This document shows positions 45,226 to 54,801 of a stretch of 64,000 nt of DNA, one piece after another (positions within the stretch are counted from its first letter, which is position 1; each line of letters opens with the position of its first letter). Position numbers and translations under genes: made by a program. Source of the DNA: Carposina sasakii (lineage: Eukaryota > Arthropoda > Insecta > Lepidoptera > Carposinidae); the NCBI GenBank assembly GCA_014607495.2, contig CP053163.1:2894716-2958715 (forward strand). Reading direction: 5' to 3'. The notes below the pieces were generated by a model that saw nothing but the letters and a program-made list of their open reading frames with translations, was not told the DNA's origin and searched no databases.

Positions 45226-46374
45226 TTATTCACTATCAGACTCTATATTCAGAGATTCTGAATCATCATCTGAATATTCTTTATCACTGGCTTTAGTGGT
45301 CCTTCGTTTTGATTGTGGAGGAGTTGTAGGTGAGCTTGATCTCGTGCGTTTATTACTAAACATTCTGGATGATCCTATTTGTGGTTCTAGACTCTCATGT
45401 AAGGCAATGTCCTGTGGCCCCGACACTCCAACTATTTCTGCCCATTTACTTGGGGACGGCAACAATATTTTATCACCCTCATACTGATCCACTTTATTCT
45501 CCTGAGAGCTTTTATGTTTCTCTCCATCCTCTATTTCCGAGGCTTGCATTTGGTTGATATGTCTGGTTAGCAGTTTATCATTCCATCTCACTTGATAACG
45601 ACATACCCCTACTCTCTTCTCTACCACCCCTCTAAGCCATCGTGGTGATCCACAGTAATTTCTCACGTAGACTGTCTCACCCACATTAAACGTTCTTGTT
45701 TTCTTACTGATATTATCCTCAATGGATTCTAATTGTTCACTATTCTTGCATGAAAGTGGATTTAAATTATCAAATTTTGTTCTGAAACGTCTGTTGTTTA
45801 ATAATTCAGCTGGTGTCTTATTTGTGACACTACTTGGTGTAGTCCGTAATCCATATAAAATCTTAGGTAATCTTATATGCCAGGGTTCTGTAGCTTGCTT
45901 CTTTAATTTATTTTTAATGGTTTGTACCGTGCGCTCTGCTTGGCCATTAGATGCTGGATGGTATGGTGCTACCAACACTTTCCGTATTCCATTTGATGTT
46001 AAATATTTCCTAAAATCTTCAGAAACAAAACTCCTACCATTATCACTCACAATTGTATCAGGTAGACCCTGTCCAGCAAATATTTCTCTTAATGTTTTGA
46101 TAAGTGTTGCACTACTTAAATCTTGCACTATCTTTACTTCTGGCCATTTGGAGAATGAATCAATAAGTATCAAAAAAATTTTTCCTTGAAACGGTCCTGC
46201 ATAATCCATGTGTAGTCTGGACCAAGCATTATCTGGTCTGATCCACTGATGGGAAACCGGTGTTGGCATATTTCTATTTTCTGAACAAATGTGACAATTT
46301 CGAACAAGTGCTTCTATGCTCCTATCAATACTTGGCCACCAGAAGTAGCTCCTAGCCAATGCCTTGGTAATCAC
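45226..46374 (-). CDS. Retrotransposon integrase, frame-disrupted from the upstream pol
   Basis: The frame holds a Ty3/Gypsy integrase. The two cysteines of the zinc-binding domain (CHIC, residues 27-30) are present. The catalytic acids fit D57 (LHMDYAGPF), D111 (IVSDNGRSF) and E147 (NGQAERTVQ); the last two are 35 residues apart, as in DD35E enzymes. A C-terminal DNA-binding part (NVGETVYVRNY) and an acidic, serine-rich tail follow. The listed first codon is GTG and not a true start. The frame continues a few codons upstream and lies in a different phase from the Gag-RT frame, whose TAG overlaps it. The two histidines expected just upstream are missing, so zinc binding should fail. The enzyme would normally insert the cDNA into chromosomes. 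Confidence 0.88.
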   Translation of the reverse strand: MITKALARSYFWWPSIDRSIEALVRNCHICSENRNMPTPVSHQWIRPDNAWSRLHMDYAGPFQGKIFLILIDSFSKWPEVKIVQDLSSATLIKTLREIFAGQGLPDTIVSDNGRSFVSEDFRKYLTSNGIRKVLVAPYHPASNGQAERTVQTIKNKLKKQATEPWHIRLPKILYGLRTTPSSVTNKTPAELLNNRRFRTKFDNLNPLSCKNSEQLESIEDNISKKTRTFNVGETVYVRNYCGSPRWLRGVVEKRVGVCRYQVRWNDKLLTRHINQMQASEIEDGEKHKSSQENKVDQYEGDKILLPSPSKWAEIVGVSGPQDIALHESLEPQIGSSRMFSNKRTRSSSPTTPPQSKRRTTKASDKEYSDDDSESLNIESDSE

Positions 46375-49193
46375 TATGCCATCGTATACTCTCTCATTTT
46401 TTCAGGTATCACAACTCTATTTCCCCATAATATGCAACCTTTAAAGACTGACAACTCATCCCGTTTGTTCCAAAATACTTTATAATCAGTTTGCACTATT
46501 GTTGGCCATCCATTCTGTATCCAGTATATGATTTTACTCAACACTTTATCTTTTCTTGTAAGTTTGGCTACTTCTTTGGCTGTAAATTCTAATTCTGTTG
46601 GTGTTTCTTCTAATAGTAAAACACCTGAAAACTCTTCTTCCTGTGCTTGTTCATGCGATGGCCAGCGACTCAAAGCATCTGCATTTCCCAACTTCTTTCC
46701 CTCTACATATTCTATTGTATAATCGTAAGAATTTAATAACAGTGTCCATCTCAGCATTCTAGGTGAAATAATATTTGGTATCGCCTTCTTTATGTCAAAT
46801 ATACCTAAAAGTGGTTTATGGTCTGTTTTGATCACGACTTTTCTTCCACTAATATATTGGTGAAATTTTTTCAAACCGAATATTATACTAGCTGCTTCTT
46901 TGTCAATCTGTGCATAGTTTCGCTCATGAACATTCATCGTTCTTGATGCGAACATAATTGGTCTAATGCTTCCATCACTCATCTGGTGTTCCAGTACAGC
47001 CCCTAACCCATACTGTGATGCATCACATGACAAAATTAGTTTCTTGTTCATATCATAATGTACTAATGTGTCTTTACTAGACAGCATCATTTTTAATTTT
47101 GTAAATGCTTGCTCCTGCTCTTTTTTCCATTGCCATTTAACATCTTTGTTCAATAATTTGTAAAGAGGTTCTGCGATTGTGGCCTTATGTGGTAAAAATC
47201 TATCATAAAAATTAAGTAAGCCCAAAAATGCTTGTAGCTCTCTAAGATTTCTTGGTGCTGGTGTTTTCTCTATAGCATGAATTTTCTCTTCACTCGGGTG
47301 AATTCCAAATTCATCAATGACAAAACCCAAATAATTTACCGAGTTTGCTGCAAATTTACACTTGTCTTTATTTACTTTTAGACCTGCTTTAAGCAATTTC
47401 TCTAATACCATGCTCAGTCTAGAATTATGTTCTTCTATGCTTCGACCTGTTACAATTATATCATCTAATAATACCGCAATACCCGGAATGCCTGCCAATA
47501 CTGATGTCATTAATCGCTGGAAAATACCAGGACATGCTTTAACACCAAAAGGTAGCCTTTTCATTTTATATAGACCCTTTGGTGTGTTTAAGGTCAATAA
47601 ATTAGATGTAGGTTCATCCACCGTAACCTGCGTATAAGCTCTATCTAAATCAATTTTGGTAAATATTACACCACCCTGTATTTGTGCAAATGCTTCATTG
47701 AGCGTTGGCAATGGATATGTATCAGTATCCGTGACAGTATTTACGGTAGCCCTATAATCTCCACAGATCCTCACACTCCCATTTGGCTTGAGTACCGGAA
47801 CAATTGGTGTAGCCCATTCAGAATGTGGTGTTGCTTCAAGAACATTATCTTCTACTAATCTGTCAATTTCCTTGCAAACTCTTTCTCTAAGTGCAAATGG
47901 AATAGATCTACATTTTAAAAACCTAGGGGTTGCTCCCTCTTTTGTCTTAAGACTTACCACTGGCCCTGTATATTTTCCTAGCCCTTCTTCAAATAATTCT
48001 TTATATTTTCCCATTATCTTATTCATAATTAAATTCTCATTAGCACCTACCTTGATGTTATATACACCCTGTATGGTGATTCTCATATCTTGAAACCAAT
48101 TCCGGCCGATCAAACTTGGACCAGCCCCTTTTGCAATAATAATCATTAATTGTTTATTAATATCTTTATATTGAACTTGTACACCTATTTGTCCCAATAA
48201 CTGTAACTTATTATCCGTCCATGTTTTTAGTGCAATATCCATATCATCTAATTTTGGCAGATTGTCATTCCATATACGTTTAGCCGTTGTTTCACTTATC
48301 AGTGTAAATGCACACCCTGAGTCTACCTCCATTTCTACCTTCATTCCATTTAACAAAACATTAATCATAAATGCAGCCACCCTATCCTGTCTTAAACTAT
48401 TTATTTTAGCTTCATATAATCCATTACAATTCGGTACAGTTGGAGAATTCTTGTTAATGTATTTATTTTTAAAACATGCCGGAGCTATATGGCCTATTTT
48501 ACCGCAAGAATTACATTTACTCCAACGGAACTTGCATTCTCCTCTATGATGTTTTCCACACCGAACACACTTATCTATAGTAATTTGTTTATTCTGTTGC
48601 ACATAATTATTAATATTACTAACTTTGTTCACCTCCATCGGCACTTCAATTTCATGATTATTTCCACTGGAACCTACCCCCACTATTATGTTTGAATCTA
48701 GATTTGCAGTTTCATGAGACAATGCAATATCACACGCTTGATCAAAAGTTAATATGCTTTGTTGTAAAAGCTTCTTTTGTATTTCTTTATCTATAATCCC
48801 ACATACTAGTCTATCTCGTAATGTGCGATCCAAATCAGAAAAATTACAATTTATGCTTAACTTTCTCAGCTGTGCAATATAATCTCTCATTTTTTCCCCT
48901 TCCTCTTGATTTCTGGTATGAAATTTATATGATTGTACTATTTCATTTGGAGTTGGGTGAAAGTGAGAGTCCAATTTATTTTTGATAAAAGTGAAGGTAA
49001 CCTGAGATACTTGAGATGGGGCCACCAAAGAAACAATTAGATCATAGAGGTCTGGGCCACATACAGATAATAAATTTGCCTTTTTCTTGCTATCTTCCAC
49101 AATATCACAAGCTTCTAAGCCATAACAGAACCTTTCAATATAATTTTTCCAGCAACCGTGTGCAATGTCAAACTCACCAAACTTTATGCCCAT
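46374..49193 (-). CDS. Gag-protease-reverse transcriptase-RNase H polyprotein, truncated by a frameshift
   Basis: The first ATG is at 49193, 939 codons before the TAG. The open frame extends slightly upstream but only from a GTG. Residues 1-190 are a retrotransposon Gag. Two zinc knuckles follow: CVRCGKHHRGEC at about 209-220 and CNSCGKIGHIAPAC at about 227-240. The aspartic protease has DSG at 291-293. The reverse transcriptase spans about 430-610 with IDLDRAY (D515), LPFGVKACPG and VLLDDI (D577, D578). RNase H shows SCDAS (D724), DKEAAS (E766) and KTDHKPL (D791). Gag and Pol share one frame, with no programmed shift between them. The frame stops at MREYTMA, in the linker before the integrase, because of a small deletion. 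Confidence 0.92.
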   Translation of the reverse strand: MGIKFGEFDIAHGCWKNYIERFCYGLEACDIVEDSKKKANLLSVCGPDLYDLIVSLVAPSQVSQVTFTFIKNKLDSHFHPTPNEIVQSYKFHTRNQEEGEKMRDYIAQLRKLSINCNFSDLDRTLRDRLVCGIIDKEIQKKLLQQSILTFDQACDIALSHETANLDSNIIVGVGSSGNNHEIEVPMEVNKVSNINNYVQQNKQITIDKCVRCGKHHRGECKFRWSKCNSCGKIGHIAPACFKNKYINKNSPTVPNCNGLYEAKINSLRQDRVAAFMINVLLNGMKVEMEVDSGCAFTLISETTAKRIWNDNLPKLDDMDIALKTWTDNKLQLLGQIGVQVQYKDINKQLMIIIAKGAGPSLIGRNWFQDMRITIQGVYNIKVGANENLIMNKIMGKYKELFEEGLGKYTGPVVSLKTKEGATPRFLKCRSIPFALRERVCKEIDRLVEDNVLEATPHSEWATPIVPVLKPNGSVRICGDYRATVNTVTDTDTYPLPTLNEAFAQIQGGVIFTKIDLDRAYTQVTVDEPTSNLLTLNTPKGLYKMKRLPFGVKACPGIFQRLMTSVLAGIPGIAVLLDDIIVTGRSIEEHNSRLSMVLEKLLKAGLKVNKDKCKFAANSVNYLGFVIDEFGIHPSEEKIHAIEKTPAPRNLRELQAFLGLLNFYDRFLPHKATIAEPLYKLLNKDVKWQWKKEQEQAFTKLKMMLSSKDTLVHYDMNKKLILSCDASQYGLGAVLEHQMSDGSIRPIMFASRTMNVHERNYAQIDKEAASIIFGLKKFHQYISGRKVVIKTDHKPLLGIFDIKKAIPNIISPRMLRWTLLLNSYDYTIEYVEGKKLGNADALSRWPSHEQAQEEEFSGVLLLEETPTELEFTAKEVAKLTRKDKVLSKIIYWIQNGWPTIVQTDYKVFWNKRDELSVFKGCILWGNRVVIPEKMREYTMA

Positions 49194-49278
49194 ATTTTTC
49201 GTTTGTATCACAACAAATTCACAAAACACTTAAAGTATATTGTATATAACACTAATGTGCACTGAAAACAACACTTTT

Positions 49279-49289
49279 CCTCGTCGCCA
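49279..49289 (-). promoter_or_regulatory. Primer binding site, tRNA-Ser type
   Basis: One base after the 5' LTR the minus strand reads TGGCGACGAGG. This is the complement of a tRNA 3' end CCTCGTCGCCA, which fits a tRNA-Ser(GCU) whose acceptor begins GACGAGG. tRNA-Ser priming is known for mag-related elements. Confidence 0.78.
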
Positions 49290-49290
49290 C

Positions 49291-49401
49291 TATTATATAC
49301 TCACAAATAGTCCTCAGTTTTGGAGAGCTCATGCACTGTTGTCCTCTTTGGAATCTAAACTGCACTTTCTAAAACTACCCTCAATTGTCCAATATACAAC
49401 A
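49291..49401 (-). repeat. 5' LTR of the mag-type element
   Basis: It is the 111-base partner of 45000-45110 and should contain the promoter and transcription start of the element. It is bordered outside by the ATATT duplication (49402-49406). Confidence 0.93.
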
Positions 49402-49688
49402 ATATTCAATTTGTGATGATTTAAATGTTGATAGCATTTACCTAAGTATACAAATATGTGTGCTAAATGAACCTAATATTTTTATTGTAAAATTTTATCC
49501 AACGTTTATAATAATTAATACTTTATCCGCGTAAATTTTAGAATTCCCATTTCTACCGTTCCCATGGGAATTTCCCTCCTCCAAACTTCAATTCTCTAGG
49601 ATCAGCGATTTAGGTTATGCGTCGATCCGTCAGTTGTTCAGGATAAAATATTTTATATTTTAGATAGGTTATTAATGGCGAGACGACA

Positions 49689-49932
49689 TCTTCTTCTTCT
49701 TCTTCAGCCTATTGCAGTCCACTGCTGGACGTAGGCCTCCCCCAGGGCACGCCACAAGGCTACTGCCACAGGGAGTTTTGCCCATAGTCACCACGCTGGG
49801 CAGGCGGGTTGGTGACCGCAGTGTAATTTTCGGACTATGTTGTCGGTACGGGAGGCGCTGCTGCTCACCTCCCGGAAATCCTTAATCGCCTCGTACCCAC
49901 GGGCAGGCAGACTCTGCCGGCACCACGCGGCC
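49689..49932 (-). repeat. Repeat A, copy 8 with TTC-rich tail
   Basis: The (TTC)n tail at about 49690-49705 is followed by TTGCAGTCCACTGCTGGACG, GTCACCACGCTGGGCAGGCG and GCCGGCACCACGCGGCC. Confidence 0.82.
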
Positions 49933-50158
49933 ATACAGCATATATATTATTTATTATTATATCTATTACATGTCTACATTGTTAGTAAACCGTAGGTGCT
50001 ACAAATAGGTGCTAGTTTGTTTTTTTAAAACCAAAATACTTAGTAAACAGGAATCCCTACAAACTTACCTACCCAGGAACTCTTAACCTTTACCGATTTT
50101 AATATTAACTAATAATAACATATACGAAAATATTTACTAAAAAGATTTCTTTTTTAAA

Positions 50159-50548
50159 TACAGGGTGATTTTTGGTCGTCAACGTTCTCGACAACTACGG
50201 AATCTCCTCATCATCACGATCATTTTTCTCCATGGAAGCATACCTGGGAAGTGTCTGGTTTCCAAAATATTAGGGTCCAAAGTTGAGTAAATAGACTGCG
50301 TTTTTCTGCATAAATGCACATAGACGCGCGTAGCAGGATTTTTTCACGAAAAATAATTAATATCTGTCTATAAAAAAACTAACATAAACACTAGACACTA
50401 TAAATTTCTCACGATCAAGGATTTTAATTTTTTTTTTTTCAAAAAAAAAATTTTTTTTTCCCAGCATTTTTTTTGGCATAAACTTACTTTATTTCATGTA
50501 TAGAGTACGTACCCTTCGTTAAAGGTGGCCACAAAAAAACACCCTGAT
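50159..50548 (+). mobile_element. Repeat B (CAGGGTG element), copy 3
   Basis: It starts TACAGGGTGATTTTTGGTCG and ends GGCCACAAAAAAACACCCTG. The long A and T runs near 50430-50460 are the variable centre of the family. Confidence 0.78.
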
Positions 50549-51471
50549 AAGTAGGAGCCATTATGTGTACATATTTTTGTGAAACCATTTACTCTTTACT
50601 GCTTATTAACATGTACGTAGCGACATCTAGTTTGCGCCGAGAGAGGTAGCTAAATAGAGGCCAATTTTTATTCTGTAAAATTATAACAGGTAAATAAGTT
50701 TATATTCCTTATTAAATTTGTTCTAACAACGTTTTGTGGTCTAATACACAATACCAGGTCAATAATATCAATGACGTATGCTTTTAATATCGGAAAATAA
50801 TTAATACCTACTACTTAGAACCTATCTACCAAAATATTAAAACCACATTTTAATAAATTTGTCTTTGATATCACAACTCTACAACTCTATTACATTGGTT
50901 TAATAAACTATAATCGCTACCAGTTTTTTATATATTCTTATACAACTTCCTCACCAAAGCAACACTTATAGTCCATTTATAAGTTCTATTATTTTAATAG
51001 TCACTCATCTACATACCGCTTTGAAACAATTAATCTGACAAATCGCAGCGAAAAACCTTCGAGGTATTATGTCAAAAAGGTATGATTAAATGTCGTGGCA
51101 TGAAACAAAGCCTTGATTTCGTAATGGTGGTAATTTTTTATGGCGACTGGGAAAAATGTCCGAATTAGCATTTTTGGCGTCACCCTATTATTAAATTATA
51201 ACAGGTCTTTACAATTGGTTCTCACGGCAATGGACAGAGAGGTAGATAATTATAGAGGAGGCTCTTTTTTCGGGTCCACCGAGGTCAAGTATGGTCAAAG
51301 TTTTGAGCTTGTTTTTAATAACATGTGATGATTTAGTTTTGATTGAGATTTCTATTTTAGATTAGATTTTTAAGGGTCGTGTTATATTTTGTTTATTAAT
51401 TGTATTTGAATTTTATACATCTATTTATATAGGTTTGTTAGAAATGTGTAGGTTACTGATATTATTAATTA
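50549..51471. other. No gene seen
   Basis: No recognisable repeat. The 62-codon frame at 51140 has no known motif. Confidence 0.4.
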
Positions 51472-51837
51472 TACAGGGTGATTGTTGGTCGTCAACGTTC
51501 CCGAAAACTACGGAATCTCCTCATCATCACGATCATTTTTCTCCATGGAAGCATACCTGGGAAGTGTCTGGTTTCTAAAATATTAGGGTCCAAAGTTAAG
51601 TAAATAGACTGCGTTTTTCTGCATAAATGCACATTGACCCGTGTAGCAAGATTTTTTCACGAAAAATAATTAATATCTGTCTATAAAAAACTAGCATAAA
51701 CACTGGACACTATAAATTTCGACCGATCAAGTAATAAAAAAAATTACATTCTTTCCCAGTATTTTTTTGGCGTAAACTTACTTTATTTGATGTATACGTA
51801 CCCTTCGTTAAGGGTGGCAACGAAAAAACACCCTGTA
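51472..51837 (+). mobile_element. Repeat B (CAGGGTG element), copy 4
   Basis: It starts TATACAGGGTGATTGTTGGT and ends CAACGAAAAAACACCCTGTA, with many substitutions and small deletions relative to copy 3. Confidence 0.78.
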
Positions 51838-52714
51838 CTGTGATCTCAAGTAAGTAAAAAGTAATATATGTTGAATAAAAATGTTCGCATGTAATAAATC
51901 ATTCTGGTGACAGATTTTACTGTCATTAAAAATAATCAAAATGTTTACCAAAAATCCGGTTTCAAAAGACCATATTTTTATTACCTAATTTACATAATTG
52001 TAGTTTTATTGGAGCCTTTATATTATGAATCAACCTGTATCGTGGTTTTTAATATTAATTAATGACAACTTTACTTTAAATTACATGATAGTTAGGTATA
52101 CTTACTATTGATATTCTAGTCTAGTCGCCTACATACTTTGTTCAGATTTCAATGTTCAGATTTCGTAGTACCTATTATTTGGACAAGTTAATAATGTTAA
52201 GTGAGGTAAGACAGTCAGAAGCTTTGTGTTTCCAGCCCGTTGACCTCGTGTTAGTCTGCACTTAGTTAAGCCGGAACCAGAGATTACCAAACTTACCGTC
52301 GCCATCTATCGCCGCAATTGAAAAATGAAAACAATTATATTTCCTCAATAAGTTTATTGCGCCAGAACAATAAATGAAGCTGATCAATATAACGTTTACT
52401 TTCAACATTGATTACGAATACTACACGAAACCATATCGTACACCGTCCATTAATATTTATAAGATCCAAGTCCATATTGCACTTCGCTTCACCAGTTCAA
52501 CCAAGCGATACTATCCCTAATAACTTACAGTTTGTGGGATCAATAATTACGATAATATTTGTCTAAATATCACAAGAAAATACAAAACGAAATACGAAAT
52601 AGAATTAACACAATTTTTTTTATAAAATATTAACAATTAAATATACAAGAGTCTTGCACGCGCGAGTTAGGAAGTAGAGAGTCACCAAGAAGTGCGCGGG
52701 TTGCAGCCAGAGCG
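51838..52714 (-). other. Probable 3' UTR and downstream flank of disco
   Basis: No gene is seen. On the minus strand AATAAA (plus-strand 52353-52358) lies about 360 bases past the disco stop and is the best candidate polyadenylation signal; this has not been tested. The 150 bases next to the stop are less AT-rich than the rest. Confidence 0.35.
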
Positions 52715-54790
52715 TCATGAGACTGGCACGTGGTGCTGGTAGAGTTGCTCCTGGCGCTCACACAGAGAGGTCATCTTTTTAAAAGACTCCGAAGTCTCTC
52801 GAAAAAGCAGCTTTGCATCCTCTCTGGGGCGAGCATGCGCCGCATCCAACCTACCAGGTGAGATCACAGGTGGAGAAGACGCTGATAGAGGAGATAAGGA
52901 CTCCCGCGCTGACTGCGCCCCGGCTGACGCACCATAAGGGCCCCCTGCATGAGGCGCTCCATTGCCCATCATAAAGGGCGGCGGAAAAAACCCGCGGTCC
53001 CCCAACTGCGGAAACAAACCCGATTGTAAAGCGTTCAGGTTTCGACTGTAAAACTTCATTGTCTCTGTGACATAACTGGGAAACTGCGATGACTCCTCAT
53101 TCCCTCCATACTTTAAGCTTTCAAGCGTTGACGCTAATCCTTTTATATCCGCGTATAACTTATTCAGAAGGTCTGAGTTTACTTCATACGGTCTCTGCTC
53201 TCTATTGTCAGGCGAGGTTGTTGATAACAAACGCCTATGCAAATCTATATTAGAGCTGTGTCGATCACGACTCCGCCGAGATGGAAACGCAGCATCGCAG
53301 CCGTTTACATCGCACGGGTGAAGTAATTTCAAGTGATCGTTTCTGTAATGCATGCGCAACGTGAAGTGGTTTTGAAACACCTTTCCGCAGGCAGTACATC
53401 GGTCGGGGTTTTCATCATCAATGGGTATCTCAATGTCGTTGAGGTCTGTTCTCTCGTCCGTCTTGTCGCTACTGGCAGACGGCGAGCGCACCCTAGCGAG
53501 ACGCTCCTCTATTGTGTGCAAATCACTGCCACTATCACTTGGAGTGTAAAGATCGGAGCGCAATCTTAACCCCTCGCGGACGACACTGGGAGCACTGGAT
53601 TCGTCGTCGGATTCACTCTCAGCTTTCACTCGTGTTACAGGTTCGGAATCTACGGACACTTCTTCGTTGTTCTGAAATGTATCCCATTTTTCAGACTTTT
53701 GTTTTTTCAGTGACAAGGGCTCCTCCTCAGTCCGACTCGATCCAGGTGTGGAAAGGTTTCTAAATAAATCTGCATGATATTCCTCGTCTGATATATTATA
53801 CTCATTGTTTTGAGAACACCTGGTGGGGTTTCCACTTTTCCGCTTACGTTTATTTGGTAAAGATAGCATCTTATCTTCTGAAATGGTGGGTTCAATGCGT
53901 GACTCAGACTCAGATTGTGACACATCGGGTTTCACATCTTCATCCCGTTTTTTATTAACACTCAAGTCCTCTGGCTGATCATCATAACTTTGTTGATTCA
54001 CAGTCGAAGATTCGCTACCATTCTCGCACTTATCGACATCTTCATAGTCCGAAACGTCATCATTGTTTTCACTGTGGTTGGAATCGTCTTCATGCAACAC
54101 TGGAGGCTTCGCAATGTTCAGTGCGTTACGAGTATGGTCATCTTGTGGAAACTTTCTGTACAACTTTTCTATTTCACTAAAATTACGGAGGTCATCGAGA
54201 GGCACTCGAGGGGGCAAAGGTGTCGGACCCGGTGGTGCAAGCGAGGGTGGAAGACGTCCCGTCAGTTCCGGAGGCAGCATGCCCGGTGGTGGCAGCGGCA
54301 GCCGCGCCAACGCAGGCAGCAGCGGGAAAGGTTGAGCAGATCGGCCGTCGTGTGCAGAAATCTTGCGTCTCACATGCGGCGAATGTAACTTAGGATTCGG
54401 ATTCGCACTATGTCTATTTCTCGAACGACGGGAGCTGAACATCATAGTACACCCTTCCACTGTACACTTGTGCATCTCCCGCAGGTGCACCGCCGAAAAA
54501 TGAATTTTCAAAGCCCCCTTATCGCAAAAAGTTTTCAAACAAACATTGCACTGCACTCGTTTTTTTCCGGTGGCCGGGTTGACGAACTGGACGCCGAGTC
54601 CGAGAGGCCAGGGCGCGGGCGGCGGGTCCCGGCGCTCCGGCGGATCAGGCGAGCGCCGGTCATCGTCATCTCGTCCACTGAAGCTGGCGCCCAATTTTCT
54701 GAAGTCGAACTGCGGCGCGGGTTGCGGTCGCGGCATCATGAAGTAGTCGAGTCCGGCCGGGAGGCCGGAGACGTAGTCTTTACCGTCCAT
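52715..54790 (-). CDS. disco: Disconnected/basonuclin-type zinc-finger transcription factor
   Basis: The 691-residue protein starts at MDGKDYVSGL. The frame stays open upstream to a stop at 55007-55009 but contains no other ATG, so this is the first possible methionine. Zinc-finger pair 1 has C81, C84, H97, H102 and C109, C114, H127 (VQCNVCLKTFCDKGALKIHF, SSRRSRNRHS). Pair 2 has C465, C468, H481, H486 and C493, C498, H511 (CTACGKVFQNHFTLRMHY, PSRRSRDRHS). Paired fingers of this kind with SRRSRxRHS are typical of Disco, Disco-related and vertebrate basonuclins, which are nuclear DNA-binding regulators. Between them lie acidic and serine-rich stretches, a CtBP-type motif PEDLS (273-277) and a basic stretch NKRKRK that may be a nuclear signal. 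In Drosophila disco genes act in appendage, head and visual-system development. The frame has no intron. Which of the two insect paralogues it is remains open. Confidence 0.9.
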   Translation of the reverse strand: MDGKDYVSGLPAGLDYFMMPRPQPAPQFDFRKLGASFSGRDDDDRRSPDPPERRDPPPAPWPLGLGVQFVNPATGKKRVQCNVCLKTFCDKGALKIHFSAVHLREMHKCTVEGCTMMFSSRRSRNRHSANPNPKLHSPHVRRKISAHDGRSAQPFPLLPALARLPLPPPGMLPPELTGRLPPSLAPPGPTPLPPRVPLDDLRNFSEIEKLYRKFPQDDHTRNALNIAKPPVLHEDDSNHSENNDDVSDYEDVDKCENGSESSTVNQQSYDDQPEDLSVNKKRDEDVKPDVSQSESESRIEPTISEDKMLSLPNKRKRKSGNPTRCSQNNEYNISDEEYHADLFRNLSTPGSSRTEEEPLSLKKQKSEKWDTFQNNEEVSVDSEPVTRVKAESESDDESSAPSVVREGLRLRSDLYTPSDSGSDLHTIEERLARVRSPSASSDKTDERTDLNDIEIPIDDENPDRCTACGKVFQNHFTLRMHYRNDHLKLLHPCDVNGCDAAFPSRRSRDRHSSNIDLHRRLLSTTSPDNREQRPYEVNSDLLNKLYADIKGLASTLESLKYGGNEESSQFPSYVTETMKFYSRNLNALQSGLFPQLGDRGFFPPPFMMGNGAPHAGGPYGASAGAQSARESLSPLSASSPPVISPGRLDAAHARPREDAKLLFRETSESFKKMTSLCERQEQLYQHHVPVS

Positions 54791-54801
54791 CACGGTGTCA
54801 T
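54790..54801 (-). promoter_or_regulatory. Three-codon upstream ORF overlapping the disco start codon
   Basis: The minus strand reads ATGACACCGTGATGG. The first ATG (54801) starts the frame Met-Thr-Pro-stop, whose TGA shares its A with the disco ATG (54790). Both ATGs have a purine at -3. If the 5' UTR includes this stretch, ribosomes would meet the short frame first, and disco translation would depend on leaky scanning or reinitiation. Confidence 0.6.

Larger units (their letters stand above)
45000..49401 (-). mobile_element. Ty3/Gypsy (mag-type) LTR retrotransposon, nearly complete
   Basis: The 4402-base element lies on the minus strand between two 111-base LTRs that read identically. It is flanked by ATATT on both sides (44995-44999 and 49402-49406), a perfect 5-bp target duplication. 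Order on the minus strand: 5' LTR, primer site for tRNA-Ser, Gag with zinc knuckles, protease, reverse transcriptase, RNase H, integrase, polypurine tract, 3' LTR. Very short LTRs and Gag with two CCHC knuckles fit the mag lineage first found in silkworm. The identical LTRs imply a recent insertion, yet the integrase region is frameshifted, so this copy probably cannot move by itself. Confidence 0.93.

Noticed and set aside
45722..46189. 155-codon plus-strand frame opposite the integrase
   Set aside because: Antisense to a clearly real integrase; hydrophobic nonsense sequence.
49193..49229. Gag start at the upstream GTG
   Set aside because: A proper ATG at 49193 gives MGIKFGEFD, a normal Gag beginning.
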